Made by a program: the position numbers and the translations under genes
DNA from: Flectonema sp. DT1601
Taxonomy: Eukaryota > Euglenozoa > Diplonemea > Diplonemida > Diplonemidae
Reading direction: 5' to 3'
NCBI GenBank assembly: GCA_964019425.1
Contig: OZ025833.1
Location: 372,001 to 436,000 of the forward strand
DNA: 64,000 nucleotides
Notes under the pieces: model-generated
What the model was told of the DNA's origin: nothing
The model's input: the letters and a program-made list of their open reading frames with translations, nothing else
Databases searched by the model: none
Shown: positions 10,401 through 20,282 of the stretch, piece after piece
Layout: every line of letters begins with the position of its first letter
Numbering within the stretch: the stretch's first letter is position 1

Positions 10401-13400
10401 TTATTTTTTCGAAAACTTAATAATGCCGTTTGACGTAGAATCCAGTGTGGTAGCCTTCGAAAAGCGTTCCCAAGAAGCAGTCCAATGGGTTCCATATTTA
10501 GTTGGGTTAGCTTCCGTGCAAGTTACATAGGAATCTGTCACGCTTGATATGACAACACAAGTTATGTTGTTGTCGATAATGTCAATTGCTTTGCTTACAG
10601 AAGCGACTGCCATTAAACAGCTGTTTGGATCACTTTGATGTTTTTTTAAGTCCTGGACGCCGTCGATTTGAATGACTTCAACTGTCACAGGTATTGACAA
10701 CACACTACTAGTTTCTAATGCTTTACTAACAATTAAATCAAGAGGAAGGTGGTTACTTAATTTATGCAGAGATAATCGGTCACCATTAGCCTGCAAGCAG
10801 GATGAGTAAAAGATGTCTTCCGCAGAAATTCTATGACCTAGTAACGAAAAGGCAAACGCAGTACAAGCAATGACAGGTGAAATGGGAGGCTTGAAAGGAT
10901 GTTCAACCGGCATACACGTGATACTAATACTACTGTTGAATGCAGGCTTATTTGAAACTAAACTAGCAACGAGAATTCCACGAGCTCTACCAGCGACAGG
11001 ATCGATTTCTGAACACAGAGAATGTAATACAGCAACAGGTATTTGCCATGATCTGTGATGAATGTCTGGTGATACGCTTAACAATGTTACTATTCCTTGA
11101 CTTGAATCATAACTTTGTAAGAGACTGTAAGTTCCAAGAGCTACACCGTTCCAATCTTCTCTAAGCTCAGCTAACTTTGTGAATGAATAATTAAATATCA
11201 ACGTTGACTTCTTATTATCATTTGATTCAAGCAAAGACTTGAAATCCTCAAACTCAACACGCTGTTTACCAGTTGATGCCAACACATCAAAATTACATCT
11301 GTCCAACTTAATAGTTGTTATTAAAGTACTGTGTTCCAGATATGATAAAAAAACCCTTTCTAAATCACCCAAAGAGAGATGATCTGACAGTAAGAATGAC
11401 AAATGAATATCACTCGAATTTATAATATTTTCTACTGTTGCAACATGACCAAGCATCTGCAAAGCCAAGGCAATTACAGTAACGCAATAAATCTTTGGTG
11501 GAAATTCGAATAGAGAATATCGAACAGGGGGAAGTTTGTATATCCCACAACTAAGAAATTGTTCTGCACACTGAATGTGGTTTTCATATTGCATACTGTT
11601 TGCGTCAGCGCTTAGAATAATGAATCCAAAACCTATCATAGAATTCCAAAGTCTTTCTAAAGGACAATACCAAACTTTTTTAAATTTCTTTGGAGAGACG
11701 TCAGCAATCGCAACGATGCGGCTTTCCTCATTATAACCTGCCAGAACACCGAAGTGAGACACTTTTCCGTCGGACTCCAATCCAACAACATTGTGACTTT
11801 TATTAACATGAAAGTTAAGTAGCATTACGTCTTTTCCTTCTTTCTTTCCAACTGCAAGAATTTGCTGCTCCAGCTCGTCTTCATCAATATTAGGAAGTCC
11901 GTCTTCCGCTCCAGATTTCCGTGTGATGGCACACACAGAAACAGTTACATCTTTGCAGTTTTGTTTTTGTAAATAATAATGTAGGTAGGAGTATGCTTTT
12001 CCTAACGCAGATTGATCAGATCCGGCTGTGACAGTCTGAAGTGGTAGTTTTAAGATGCTGCACATATCAGAGACAGCTACTCCAAGGAGATTTTTACAGC
12101 GAGGGATCTTAATAGAATTCTTTGAATTGAACAAATGAACAGATAAACCGATACCAACAATATGAGGACACACTTGAGGATCGATTAGCTCGAGACGGAT
12201 ACCTTTGTCATTTGAGGCTTCAAGTTGTTCTGGAGAGTATAACCTTCCTTCTTGTGTTGAGTCGATTCGTCGGTGGTCTCCTTCTGTTTTTTGTTCAGAC
12301 ATGCTGATCTTGACATACCCACGAGGTCTTTTTGTATAACCATCTCTTTGTAAACATGCGTCGTATAAAACCTTAAGGGGGATATCATCCTGAGTAACTT
12401 GTATTCCTGCTTCAGTATTGTAAACATTACTTATTTGAACATTGTGAAGTGTTGGATTGTATGACGATAATACAGCGAAAGCACCTTGATTCTTTTTATT
12501 TATAACTCTCATTGATGATACTGTTTTCTGGAGGTCTTTCATTCGTTTATTCGATTCTTCTGCGTTGTCGTCTTCGTCTAATTCTTCTTCTTCGTCTGCG
12601 AATCGGCAAATACGATCTTCCTGTACGACGTAGGGATCATAATTTAGAATATGTGTTACCTGGGTGTCTTGCATGTCTATTGCTAATTCCTTCCTAAATC
12701 CTAACAGACTAAGAACCGGTTCCAAAACGTAACCATCATCATCTTCTGTGGCAACGTGATCGATGTCAAAGTGGACTACTTTGGCTGAGATTCCAAGATT
12801 CTTTAATTTATCAGAAACAGCAATATACTTCGCTGTGATGTCATAAACCTCTGCCATAGTCAGGGAAGGAAGAGTAACAAGATGTACTGGTAGCTTCAGG
12901 TCACAAAAGATATCAGATACAGTCACGTTAATGTTATGTTTCGACACAAGTTGTGATAATGCCAGAGCGACACAACCGATTGCTGAACATTTCACTTTAC
13001 CTACTGCTGGAGGGCTGGGCTCGCTCCATCTGTACTTTTCAAAAAATGATCTTCGCCTAGCTTTTACCTCTTGTTGTTTTTTCTTGTTTTCGATGATTGC
13101 TTCGCGCTTTGGGGCGTCACTTTCTTGATCTCCAACAATACCCGAGACAGCCTTCTTAACTGGTGAAGGTTCGAATGTGACGCTACTTCTTCTTCTTTCA
13201 CTTGATCTCCGTGGTGAAGCTTCCGCTGGAGGTGCAGATACAGCAGTGTCAGAGGACATGTTAGCGTTAGCATTGTACTCTCGCAGCTGAGTATGTAATG
13301 CCGTGAGTTGTTCCATATTCATGGCATCGTTTGTAAGGGTTCCTGGTTCACTTGTTTTCAGGCCTCCCAGGATTCCTTCTATTCTGTCTAGTCTCTCTAT

Positions 13401-13436
13401 TACAGCTGGATCATTCTTACTCGATCCAGAACCCAT
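10401..13436 (-). CDS. Protein with four degenerate phytochelatin-synthase-like domains
   Basis: 1011 aa, intronless, starting MGSGSSKNDP (N-myristoylation signal: Gly2, Ser6). After a Ser-rich basic linker, four divergent repeats resemble the phytochelatin synthase catalytic core (peptidase family C83, papain-like). Repeat 1 (about 140-375) has SAIGCVALALSQL with Cys155 at the nucleophile position, but no His/Asp. Repeat 2 (about 420-610) has the clearest match, HFGVLAGYNEESRIVAIADV, with His561 and Asp579. Their 18-residue spacing equals that of the plant enzyme's His162 and Asp180. It lacks the Cys. Repeats 3 and 4 (about 640-830, 850-1011) have Cys651 (IYCVTVIALAL) and Cys858 (VIACTAFAFSLL) but no His/Asp. 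No repeat keeps a full triad in line, so a scaffold, regulatory or metal/glutathione-sensing role is possible, or activity formed between repeats. The family link is by motif; the function is unknown. Confidence 0.7.
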   Translation of the reverse strand: MGSGSSKNDPAVIERLDRIEGILGGLKTSEPGTLTNDAMNMEQLTALHTQLREYNANANMSSDTAVSAPPAEASPRRSSERRRSSVTFEPSPVKKAVSGIVGDQESDAPKREAIIENKKKQQEVKARRRSFFEKYRWSEPSPPAVGKVKCSAIGCVALALSQLVSKHNINVTVSDIFCDLKLPVHLVTLPSLTMAEVYDITAKYIAVSDKLKNLGISAKVVHFDIDHVATEDDDGYVLEPVLSLLGFRKELAIDMQDTQVTHILNYDPYVVQEDRICRFADEEEELDEDDNAEESNKRMKDLQKTVSSMRVINKKNQGAFAVLSSYNPTLHNVQISNVYNTEAGIQVTQDDIPLKVLYDACLQRDGYTKRPRGYVKISMSEQKTEGDHRRIDSTQEGRLYSPEQLEASNDKGIRLELIDPQVCPHIVGIGLSVHLFNSKNSIKIPRCKNLLGVAVSDMCSILKLPLQTVTAGSDQSALGKAYSYLHYYLQKQNCKDVTVSVCAITRKSGAEDGLPNIDEDELEQQILAVGKKEGKDVMLLNFHVNKSHNVVGLESDGKVSHFGVLAGYNEESRIVAIADVSPKKFKKVWYCPLERLWNSMIGFGFIILSADANSMQYENHIQCAEQFLSCGIYKLPPVRYSLFEFPPKIYCVTVIALALQMLGHVATVENIINSSDIHLSFLLSDHLSLGDLERVFLSYLEHSTLITTIKLDRCNFDVLASTGKQRVEFEDFKSLLESNDNKKSTLIFNYSFTKLAELREDWNGVALGTYSLLQSYDSSQGIVTLLSVSPDIHHRSWQIPVAVLHSLCSEIDPVAGRARGILVASLVSNKPAFNSSISITCMPVEHPFKPPISPVIACTAFAFSLLGHRISAEDIFYSSCLQANGDRLSLHKLSNHLPLDLIVSKALETSSVLSIPVTVEVIQIDGVQDLKKHQSDPNSCLMAVASVSKAIDIIDNNITCVVISSVTDSYVTCTEANPTKYGTHWTASWERFSKATTLDSTSNGIIKFSKK

Positions 13437-14409
13437 TTGATAATCTTACTCTGAATGAATAGAATATTAAAGTTATCGTTATCTTACATCTGAAACAAGA
13501 GAATATGTTTTCCAAAACATAGAAGTTACCTGTAGAAAATAAAAGTTTAAAAAAAAATATTAATTACTTAGTTGGTTAAGAAAAACAGCAGTCACAAGTA
13601 TAGTAATGTGGTGGAAGACTAAGATGAGCAGGAAGTTTTTTTTTTTGGGTAAAAGAGAACTTTTCCCAACAAAAGATAGGTGTAAACATGAAGAGATGCG
13701 AAGAGAGTATAAAAGGAAAAAAAAAGAATTATTGATTAGTCACGCGATGTAAAAAAAAAACGTTCTTGCCGCTTGTATCAGATGCATTAACACGATACTC
13801 AATAAGAAGTCAATTTATTACTTTGAAAACAATAATTTTTTTTAATTTAAAAAAAAAAAAAAAAAAAACATAACAAACAGATAAGATAAAGAAGCACATT
13901 ACATTACATCTACGTCGTTGGGTAACTCCATACGACGCAGCAGTAACGTAAGTAGACAAGTCGTGTTATAAGTGTTGTAGGTTTGTCGCTGGAGTCCGAA
14001 AGGACCCTAACCTCCGAAGAGGCAGCTGCCGTTCCCCCATCATTGGATAAGTAAAGCGACGATAGGAGTTGTTGGTAAACAAAGTCAGCGTGACTGGGGC
14101 TGACGAGAGCCTTCCAAACACAGGATTCCATCATGCAGGGTTCACGGTGAACAATGTGAAAGAGGAAAAATAGGAAAAGAAAAAAAAAAAGGGGGGCACA
14201 TTATAAATAGATTAGTTAAGCACCAACTTGATAATCAGTACGCTATTATAGATTAATTTTTCGTAAACGAAAAAAAAAAAAAAAAAAAAAAAAAACACGA
14301 AATCAAAAACATTAAACCAGCGTGAGAAAGAGCTATACCGTTTAAAAAAAAAAAAAAGAATAATGCAGCTAACACCCGGCTTTATTGTGTTTGTACACAA
14401 TCGAAAGGG
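13437..14409. other. Intergenic spacer
   Basis: A/T-rich spacer upstream of the four-domain gene. A runs at about 13851-13868, 14270-14295 and 14344-14357. No coding frame stands out. Confidence 0.5.
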
Positions 14410-14612
14410 GACACTAGGTAGTCGACATTATTAATAAGTAGCCAATCAAAAAATCGATATGACAACAAAAGAACTGGTTGGCCAGTAGCAAAAACTAAAA
14501 CATTCCTCCGACCATTCCCTTTACCCCCTCTTCAATGAAGAGGGTAAGAGGTCTGGTCTGTCCTTCCCATCGCGTTTGCCATTCTCGGCAAAGGGACCAC
14601 ATCAACATGGTT
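14410..14612. repeat. Dispersed repeat, copy 1
   Basis: This stretch is clearly related to 49530-49755. Shared blocks include GACCATTCCC-TTACCC, a C-rich CCTCTTC-AGA hairpin region, CTGTCCT, CATCGCGTTTGCC and CTTCTC-GC-AAGGGA-CC, in the same order and orientation. No coding frame is seen. It could be a SINE, a MITE or a structured RNA; no A/B boxes are clear. Confidence 0.7.
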
Positions 14613-14769
14613 ATTTATTTTACCATTTAACACAGTCCCCTTACGTAAGTAAATATTAATAATTGGAGGGGAATGTTAGTTCACTTTAGATAAAAAGCAA
14701 AAGTATTAAGAAAACCTTTTCTTTATACAGCACATAAATTAGGGTGACAAAGTATCATTAATTTTAGTA

Positions 14770-16535
14770 CCGTAATTATAAATATCATGGTGTATAAAAA
14801 GTCTCCAAATCAGCAAAAAATGGCCAAATCCACCATCTTTATTATATCCAAAGTTTTTTTAGTACAATCATTCACAGAAAACACTTAGCAAAATTCGGAT
14901 TCCAGAAAAAAAAAAAATTTTTTTTTTTTTTGACCTTTTTCTTTTGACTTTGGTACTAAATTATCGACATTTTGAACTGGTTAAAGCTCTACAGGCTGGT
15001 CTTGTGTACCAACCTGGTGGGGGATTGATAACTAATGTTGAAGTTGCTTCCAGATACATATCAGGACAACATATCCACAAATAACGTTGTTGGTAGCTGG
15101 TTGCACACCAGTCTTAATGAATGATATCAAAATTCCTAAAAGCAGCAAGTAGTAGTCTAGACGAGGCCAACTACAACTAAGGAGTTCCCTTCTCCAATCG
15201 TTGTAATACACCGAGGTATGAGGTGCGGTATTAAGAAACATGAACTCATGTTCACAACTACAGACTTCAGGAGCTCGGGTGGATTTGCAGGATTGACAAT
15301 ACCTGCTTTTATAAAACCAGCCATGATAGTATTTTTCGTAATACTATCAAGGGCTGTCACTATCCACCCAATTTGCGACTTCGTTTTTGAGCTCCTTCAT
15401 CCATTTTGACATGGGTTCGGATTCAGGAGCTCCCTTTGGACCCTTCCCTTTCGCAGCGCGCTTTAAAGTTTCTATCAGCTTTTTGCTTTGATTTTTTCAA
15501 CTTTTCCTCCCGCTTGCGCATCTGCTCTGTCATCCACTCACCAAGAAAGCTTGATGCTTCTTTGAAGTTGGCCATGACAGTTAGATCCAGCGGCCGGAGA
15601 TGAGAAGTCCATCCGCCTTGCACCAGTATAACCGTGGTATTGGCTTCTTCAAATCGACGAAGGACTTCTTCAGTTATCTGCCCCCTAAACTGGGCATATA
15701 CTGCGAGGCCAGGGTGATCCGATTGGAGTGTTTTTTAGTTAGTTTAGATCCGATTGGAGCGTTTCTTAATAAAGTATGGGACTATTGCTCCAGAAACCTT
15801 GACCGAGCTGATAGGAGTTCTGCTTCAGGCGCTACTTTCGCAGTGGTTCCAAGACGGTATCCAACCCTTCCGTTCCAGGAACTTGTAGGTCCATGTTGCT
15901 TGTAGGTAACCGGAATCCACGCGTTCCGGCGTATCACCTGTGCTTGAAACCAGAGAAGAGAAGCAAACACAGAGCCACCATAGGCACGGATGTTCTCAAT
16001 TAAATCGAGCACCCGCTTCCTCATCAGTGGTTAAGATGGTTGGTCTCCCAGATGTCACCTGCCCTTCTAGTGGTTCTCCCTTTGTCTTCCTCTTTTGTTC
16101 CTCAACAAAGAGCTTCATTGCCCTGCCTGCACTGTTGATCTCTTCTTATGGTCCGTGTTGAAGTATGCAATCGCCCTTGACACATTGGTGGCAGAGTTCA
16201 CCATCTCACCGATGTTAAGCCACTCCCCCCTTGACCACTTCTCATAGCAGCGAGACTTTTGTGCTCCTTTACCCGCTCCTCTTTCTTTATCAAACCCAGC
16301 TCCACCTTGCTTACCGACGTCTTCAGGGGTTCAAAAGGATCCCGTTTTTTCAAAAAATTCCGCATAGTGTGAAAAATTTCATCCCCAAAAACTACCATTT
16401 TACAGTCAAAATGTGTACTTTCATACTTTTTTATAAAAATCCACCAAGTTTTTTTTCCGAGAATCCACCATCTTTTTTATATCCAAAGTTGTTATACTCC
16501 AAATTTTTTATACACCGTGATATTTATAATTACAG
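14770..16535 (-). mobile_element. Degenerate pogo/Tc1-mariner-like DNA transposon
   Basis: Bounded by 31-bp terminal inverted repeats (14770-14800 and 16505-16535, two mismatches) and flanked on both sides by TA, the Tc1/mariner target duplication. The minus strand carries fragments of a transposase in several frames. One segment reads GRPTILTTDEE, then (in a shifted frame) VLDLIENIRAYGGSV, like a CENP-B/pogo-type DNA-binding region. Further on it has WTSHLRPLDLTVMANFK and GEWM followed by TALDSITKNTIMAGFIKAGI, matching the end of the pogo DDE domain (QPLDV...FK..WM... I..SFKKCGI). Frames are broken by several stops and shifts, so the element is inactive. A 26-base motif also recurs in direct orientation inside both ends (about 14832 and 16468). 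Confidence 0.82.
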
Positions 16536-17949
16536 TATATAAAAAAAATAGAGATAAAGTAAAAGAAAAAGTATTAAATTCTCCTAGCATTTAGATGATA
16601 GAATATGTAGTTTCAGACCTTAATCTTGCACTACTGGTCTATTTTTTTTTTGCTTGAGAAATTTAGTATCACTAATTTTAGTATAGAAAAAATGAGAATT
16701 AAAAAAAAAAAAGTTAAGTCGGCTAGAGGGAAGATCTGAGAGTCGTCACTGGCGAGGACGGACTACCCATAGGAAAGCAAGCATCAATTAATATTAATAA
16801 TAACAATATTTTATTACATTATTCTTTCGTACTCCTGTTCTGACAAAAACAAAAGCATGTTTCGATTTTTGTAAAAATTACAACTGTGTTATATCATAAA
16901 AAACATAACAATAATTTAACATTAGTTTTAAATACAGTGACTAAGGGTGATGCGCAACTTAGCATAATAGAGTAACTATTTAGGTTTCGAGAGTAATCCA
17001 TATACTCCTCTTTACCTCTATTCTCTCATCATCAGTTATGGTGTAGAAGTAAGTCAGTCAAATGCTGAGACTGAGTCATTCCAGTTTGCAGAACTGGAAT
17101 GTAGTTACTCTAAGTTTCATGTTCATAATAAAAAAAAAACATATTATTTACTGTTACTAGTAGTGCTCCACTAGCAGCTCACTACTAGTGGAGCACTTTT
17201 CCACAATAAATGCAGAAAGTGTTTTTAATTATCAAAAGTGTGATGATTGTTCATCAGCATCAGGAAGGTCTGGAGTTGAAGATCTCTTTGAAAATACTCA
17301 TATCATCAATCAACAACAACAATAATTTAATCTTTCTTTCGTACTCCTGTTCTGACATAATCCAAAGGGAGGGGGACTTGGATAAATAAATCAAGGTTAA
17401 CAAGGAGGGGGTGAAACTTTGACAATGTAAAAACAGTAACAACTTTAGGGTATTTATTTATTTATTTATTTACGAAGCCTAGGAAGCCAAAAGCCAGGAA
17501 AAGCTCACAGAGTAACAGTTATATCGCTACCGTATTAAAAGAAGATTAATCAAAGTATTTGACTGAAAAAAAACATTTGTAGTTGAAAAAAAGAAAACAT
17601 AAAAGGGAAACATTTTTTTATTTATTTAATCTTGTTGACCAGAAGACGTTGTCGAATTTAGTAATTCGGGGACCACGTATTATCAGGTCGGCTGAGCGTC
17701 ACTATGCCCTGTAGTCCGTTACAACTTACACTTAAACAAACTTCGCGGCACTTAAAAAAAAAAAAAAAAAAAATGATACCGTAGAGAGAAACATTTATGT
17801 GGGGAAAACCCGGCGAGTTGAAAAAGAAATCCCCAAATCCACGAGAACATTTCTCTCTACAGTGAATAAGACAAAGAAAGGGAAAATACTGGATGAGACG
17901 AACAGAATTCGGCACCCTCCAAAAAAAAAAAAGGGCAAACTAGCGTTTA
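16536..17949. other. Repeat-rich spacer
   Basis: No gene. It holds a 24-base direct repeat at 16822-16845 and 17334-17357 inside a longer diverged duplication. A G-flanked fragment at about 17373-17421 is shared with the insert in the transposon arm at 21842-21961. It also holds TTTA repeats near 17450-17472 and an A run at 17756-17773. Confidence 0.55.
17162..17197. repeat. Perfect 13-bp hairpin
   Basis: AGTGCTCCACTAG at 17162-17174 is followed after a 10-base loop by its exact reverse complement at 17185-17197, then TTTT. It sits in a spacer; it may be a small RNA terminator-like structure or a repeat end. Confidence 0.7.
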
Positions 17950-17972
17950 CTACACAAATAGTTTCAGAACGG

Positions 17973-19247
17973 GCGTTTATTTTTTTTTTTTTTTTTTTTT
18001 TTTTGTGTGCACCACGACCCGTGAGTCTGTGATGCTGATTGCGCTGTTAGGCGCGGTTGTTCTTTTTCTTTCTTTCTTTCTTACTTTCTTTGTTTTGGGG
18101 GTTGGGGGTGGGAATCCCGTAGGCTTCGTATCTCCTTTCTTTGTTTTGATAACTTAAAACTAATACTACAGAATAAATTGTCCACTTGGACGACTTCAGA
18201 TGTGTTGCAATGATGCCTTCAATGTTGATATTCGAAATGTCGATGTTTTAATAATACTACCGTCCTAATAGTTGTGCCAGTCTGTCTAAGGTTGTGACAA
18301 AACCAGTCATCTGCTGTTGATTCGCAGGTAAGTAGCAGTCCTCCAGTTGGCATGCTTCCTCTCCCTTGTCATTCATCATGTGACTGATGTATTTTTCCCT
18401 CAAGGTTTCTATACACCAATGTTCGCATATAAATAATACATGATGTGCTGTCGCCTTTCCAAGTTTACAGAAAAAGCACAGCTCGTTCAGTCCTTTGATT
18501 ATCAGAGATCTGCAATGTCCCACTCTAAAGCGTGACATCAGTACTTCCTCTGGTCGTGTTAGAGCTTCGATGTACGGAGGGTGTCTTACCTCTCCCGGTC
18601 CGATCCAGTTCTCCCGTTTTCTCCGCTTGTGAAACGTCATCAATGTTCCCATGTCAAGTTGAGTGGGCAGTTGTTTAATAATAACATCTTCGTGAGGTGG
18701 ATCTTCCTTCAGGCCTGCAGCGAATTTCGCCAGTTGGTCCGCTACTTCGTTGTACCGCACGTTTCTGTGTGCCGGTACATACTGCATGTTGACTTGGATT
18801 CCCTTCTTCTCCAGTTTTATTGCCAACTTCCAGATCTTTTTGTTCATTGGGGACCTTTGTTTATATGGCCCTTGTTCCAATGCCTGCATGACTGACATCG
18901 AATCAGTCAACAGGTGCGTCGTTGTTGTTAGAGATTCATGTTCATCCTCCGCCACCTGAACTAAATTTTCCAACGCCATTTTTACTGCAATCTGCTCGGT
19001 CCTATAAGAGGAACCCGCTACTGGTATTTTATATCCAAGTAGACGCATCTTGCTTCCGTTAACCATGACCACAGCGGCAGCCGAGTCTGTCATGTAAGTG
19101 TTGGGTTTGTGTCTTATCGACCCGTCAGTGTAGACTTTCATCTCGTGAGCTGGTAATTCAGTTTCTCGCTGTTCAGCCTCTTCCTTGTTGCGTGAATATG
19201 TGAATTTCATCGCATTAGTACTTTTCCATGGAGGGACAGTGTAGTGT
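17973..19247 (-). mobile_element. 5'-truncated LINE (non-LTR retrotransposon) insertion
   Basis: On the minus strand the piece ends in a poly(A) tail (T run 17979-18004 on the plus strand), preceded by a ~250-bp 3' UTR and an RNase H coding region. Its outer limits are deduced from the host repeat: 17950-17972 and 19248-19269 together match an uninterrupted inverted copy at 19971-20021, so the stretch between looks inserted. No reverse transcriptase or endonuclease lies upstream, so the copy is 5'-truncated. A target duplication is not clear. Confidence 0.7.
18257..19247 (-). pseudogene. LINE RNase H domain with C-terminal zinc finger (5'-truncated)
   Basis: An open frame encodes an RNase HI fold with its acidic residues in place: YTDGS (Asp), YRTEQIAVKMAL (Glu), LLTDSMSVMQAL (Asp) and YVPAHRNVRYNEVADQLAK (final Asp). 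It is followed by CFFC-x7-H-x5-C, the CCHC-like finger at the end of many LINE ORF2 proteins. The upstream VPPW is typical of the RT-RNase H linker. The domain would degrade RNA in RNA/DNA hybrids during retrotransposition. The frame stays open further upstream through unrelated repeat DNA to 19570, but that part (VGIEPGRPVSK...) is translated repeat and not protein. A domesticated RNase H cannot be excluded, because the frame is intact. Confidence 0.8.
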
Positions 19248-19432
19248 ATTACAAAATCCAAAATGGCTGGGGGCCCGAAAAACCATATACGGAATGCATC
19301 GAGACCCCCAGCTGTATTTAAGAGCGGATGTGGTTCAGAGGTGGGAGCACTGACTTTGGATACCGGACGCCCAGGCTCAATCCCGACCAACGTCATTTTT
19401 TTTTCACCGGATTTTTTCACCCCAGAACGGGG
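19248..19432. repeat. Host repeat continuing to a tRNA-like B-box/oligo-T module
   Basis: Begins with the 22-base block that recurs inverted at 19971-19992 and ends at about 19355-19432 with a segment containing GGCTCAATCCC, then CATTTTTTTTTC and CCGGATTTTTTC. The inverted copy near 19915-19965 reads (minus strand) GTTCGATCC, then CATTTTTTTTTTTTCCC. Both resemble the B box and 3' end of tRNA-derived SINEs. Confidence 0.5.
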
Positions 19433-19911
19433 TATTAAGCTGGGAAGAGTGCAAGGGGGGCTTGCGTTCCGCCAAGAACTTGGCGGAACGCAAGCCCCCC
19501 CCCCAACCCCCCCCAAGGGGGGGGAGCCCCTAATAAAAGCCAACCTCTCCCGTACAAAGTCCAACCTCAAAAAACAAATTTGCTACTAATGGATATTAAG
19601 CTGGGGAAGAGTGCAAGGGGGGCTTGCGTTCCGCCAAGTTCTTGGCGGAACGCAAGCCCCCCCCCCAACCCCCCCCAAGGGGGGGGAGCCACTAATAAAA
19701 GCCAACCTCTCCCGTACAAAGTCTGCCTGTCCCGTACAAAGTCCAACCTCAAAAAACAAGTTTGCTACTAATGGATGTTAAGCTGGGGAAGAGTGCAAGG
19801 GGGCTTGCGTCCGCCAAATTCTTGGCGGGACGCAAGCCCCCCCCCCCAACCCCCCCCAAGGGGGGGGAGCCACTAATAAAAGCCAACCTCCCCCGTACAA
19901 AGTCCAACCTG
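19433..19911. repeat. GC-rich minisatellite, three units with long hairpins
   Basis: Three tandem units begin at 19433, 19594 and 19776 (period 161 then 182; the middle unit has a ~21-base internal duplication). Each has an inverted repeat of about 20 bp with a 2-base centre (core CTTGCGTTCCGCCAAG and its complement), then C and G runs, then AATAAAAGCCAACCTC and a GTACAAAGTCCAACCT block. Base composition is far more GC-rich than the surroundings. Confidence 0.85.
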
Positions 19912-19970
19912 AAAAAAAAATCCAGGGAAAAAAAAAAATGCCCTCACCCAGGATCGAACTGGACGGTTTA

Positions 19971-20021
19971 CAGCCATTTTGGATTTTGTAATGAATGGCC
20001 GTTCTGAAACTATTTGTGTAG
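19971..20021 (-). repeat. Uninterrupted inverted copy of the LINE target repeat
   Basis: The reverse complement of 19999-20021 equals 17950-17972 exactly (23 bp), and that of 19971-19992 equals 19248-19269 exactly (22 bp). The two blocks are adjacent here but 1.3 kb apart around the RNase H region. Confidence 0.8.
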
Positions 20022-20282
20022 GAAAGACCCCTTTACCCAAAAAAAAAAAAAGAAAAAAAAGAAAAGGAGACTTGTATATAGAACCACATTTCTTAAAAGA
20101 AATAACCAAGCGTGGAAACACTTGGCGAAAGGAGACCAGTTTGATGCAAAAGAATAAACAGAAAAGAGCGCAAAAATTTGCGTATTTACGATTTTTCTTG
20201 CCAGCAACCTAATGAAGCGCGGTGTGAAATTAGTAAATTTAATTAAAAATGATAACACATATAGTACACAAAAAAGACTATA

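Noticed and set aside
19263-19570. N-terminal extension of the RNase H frame (VGIEPGRPVSK region)
   Set aside because: It is translated tRNA-like repeat and minisatellite DNA lying outside the deduced LINE limits.
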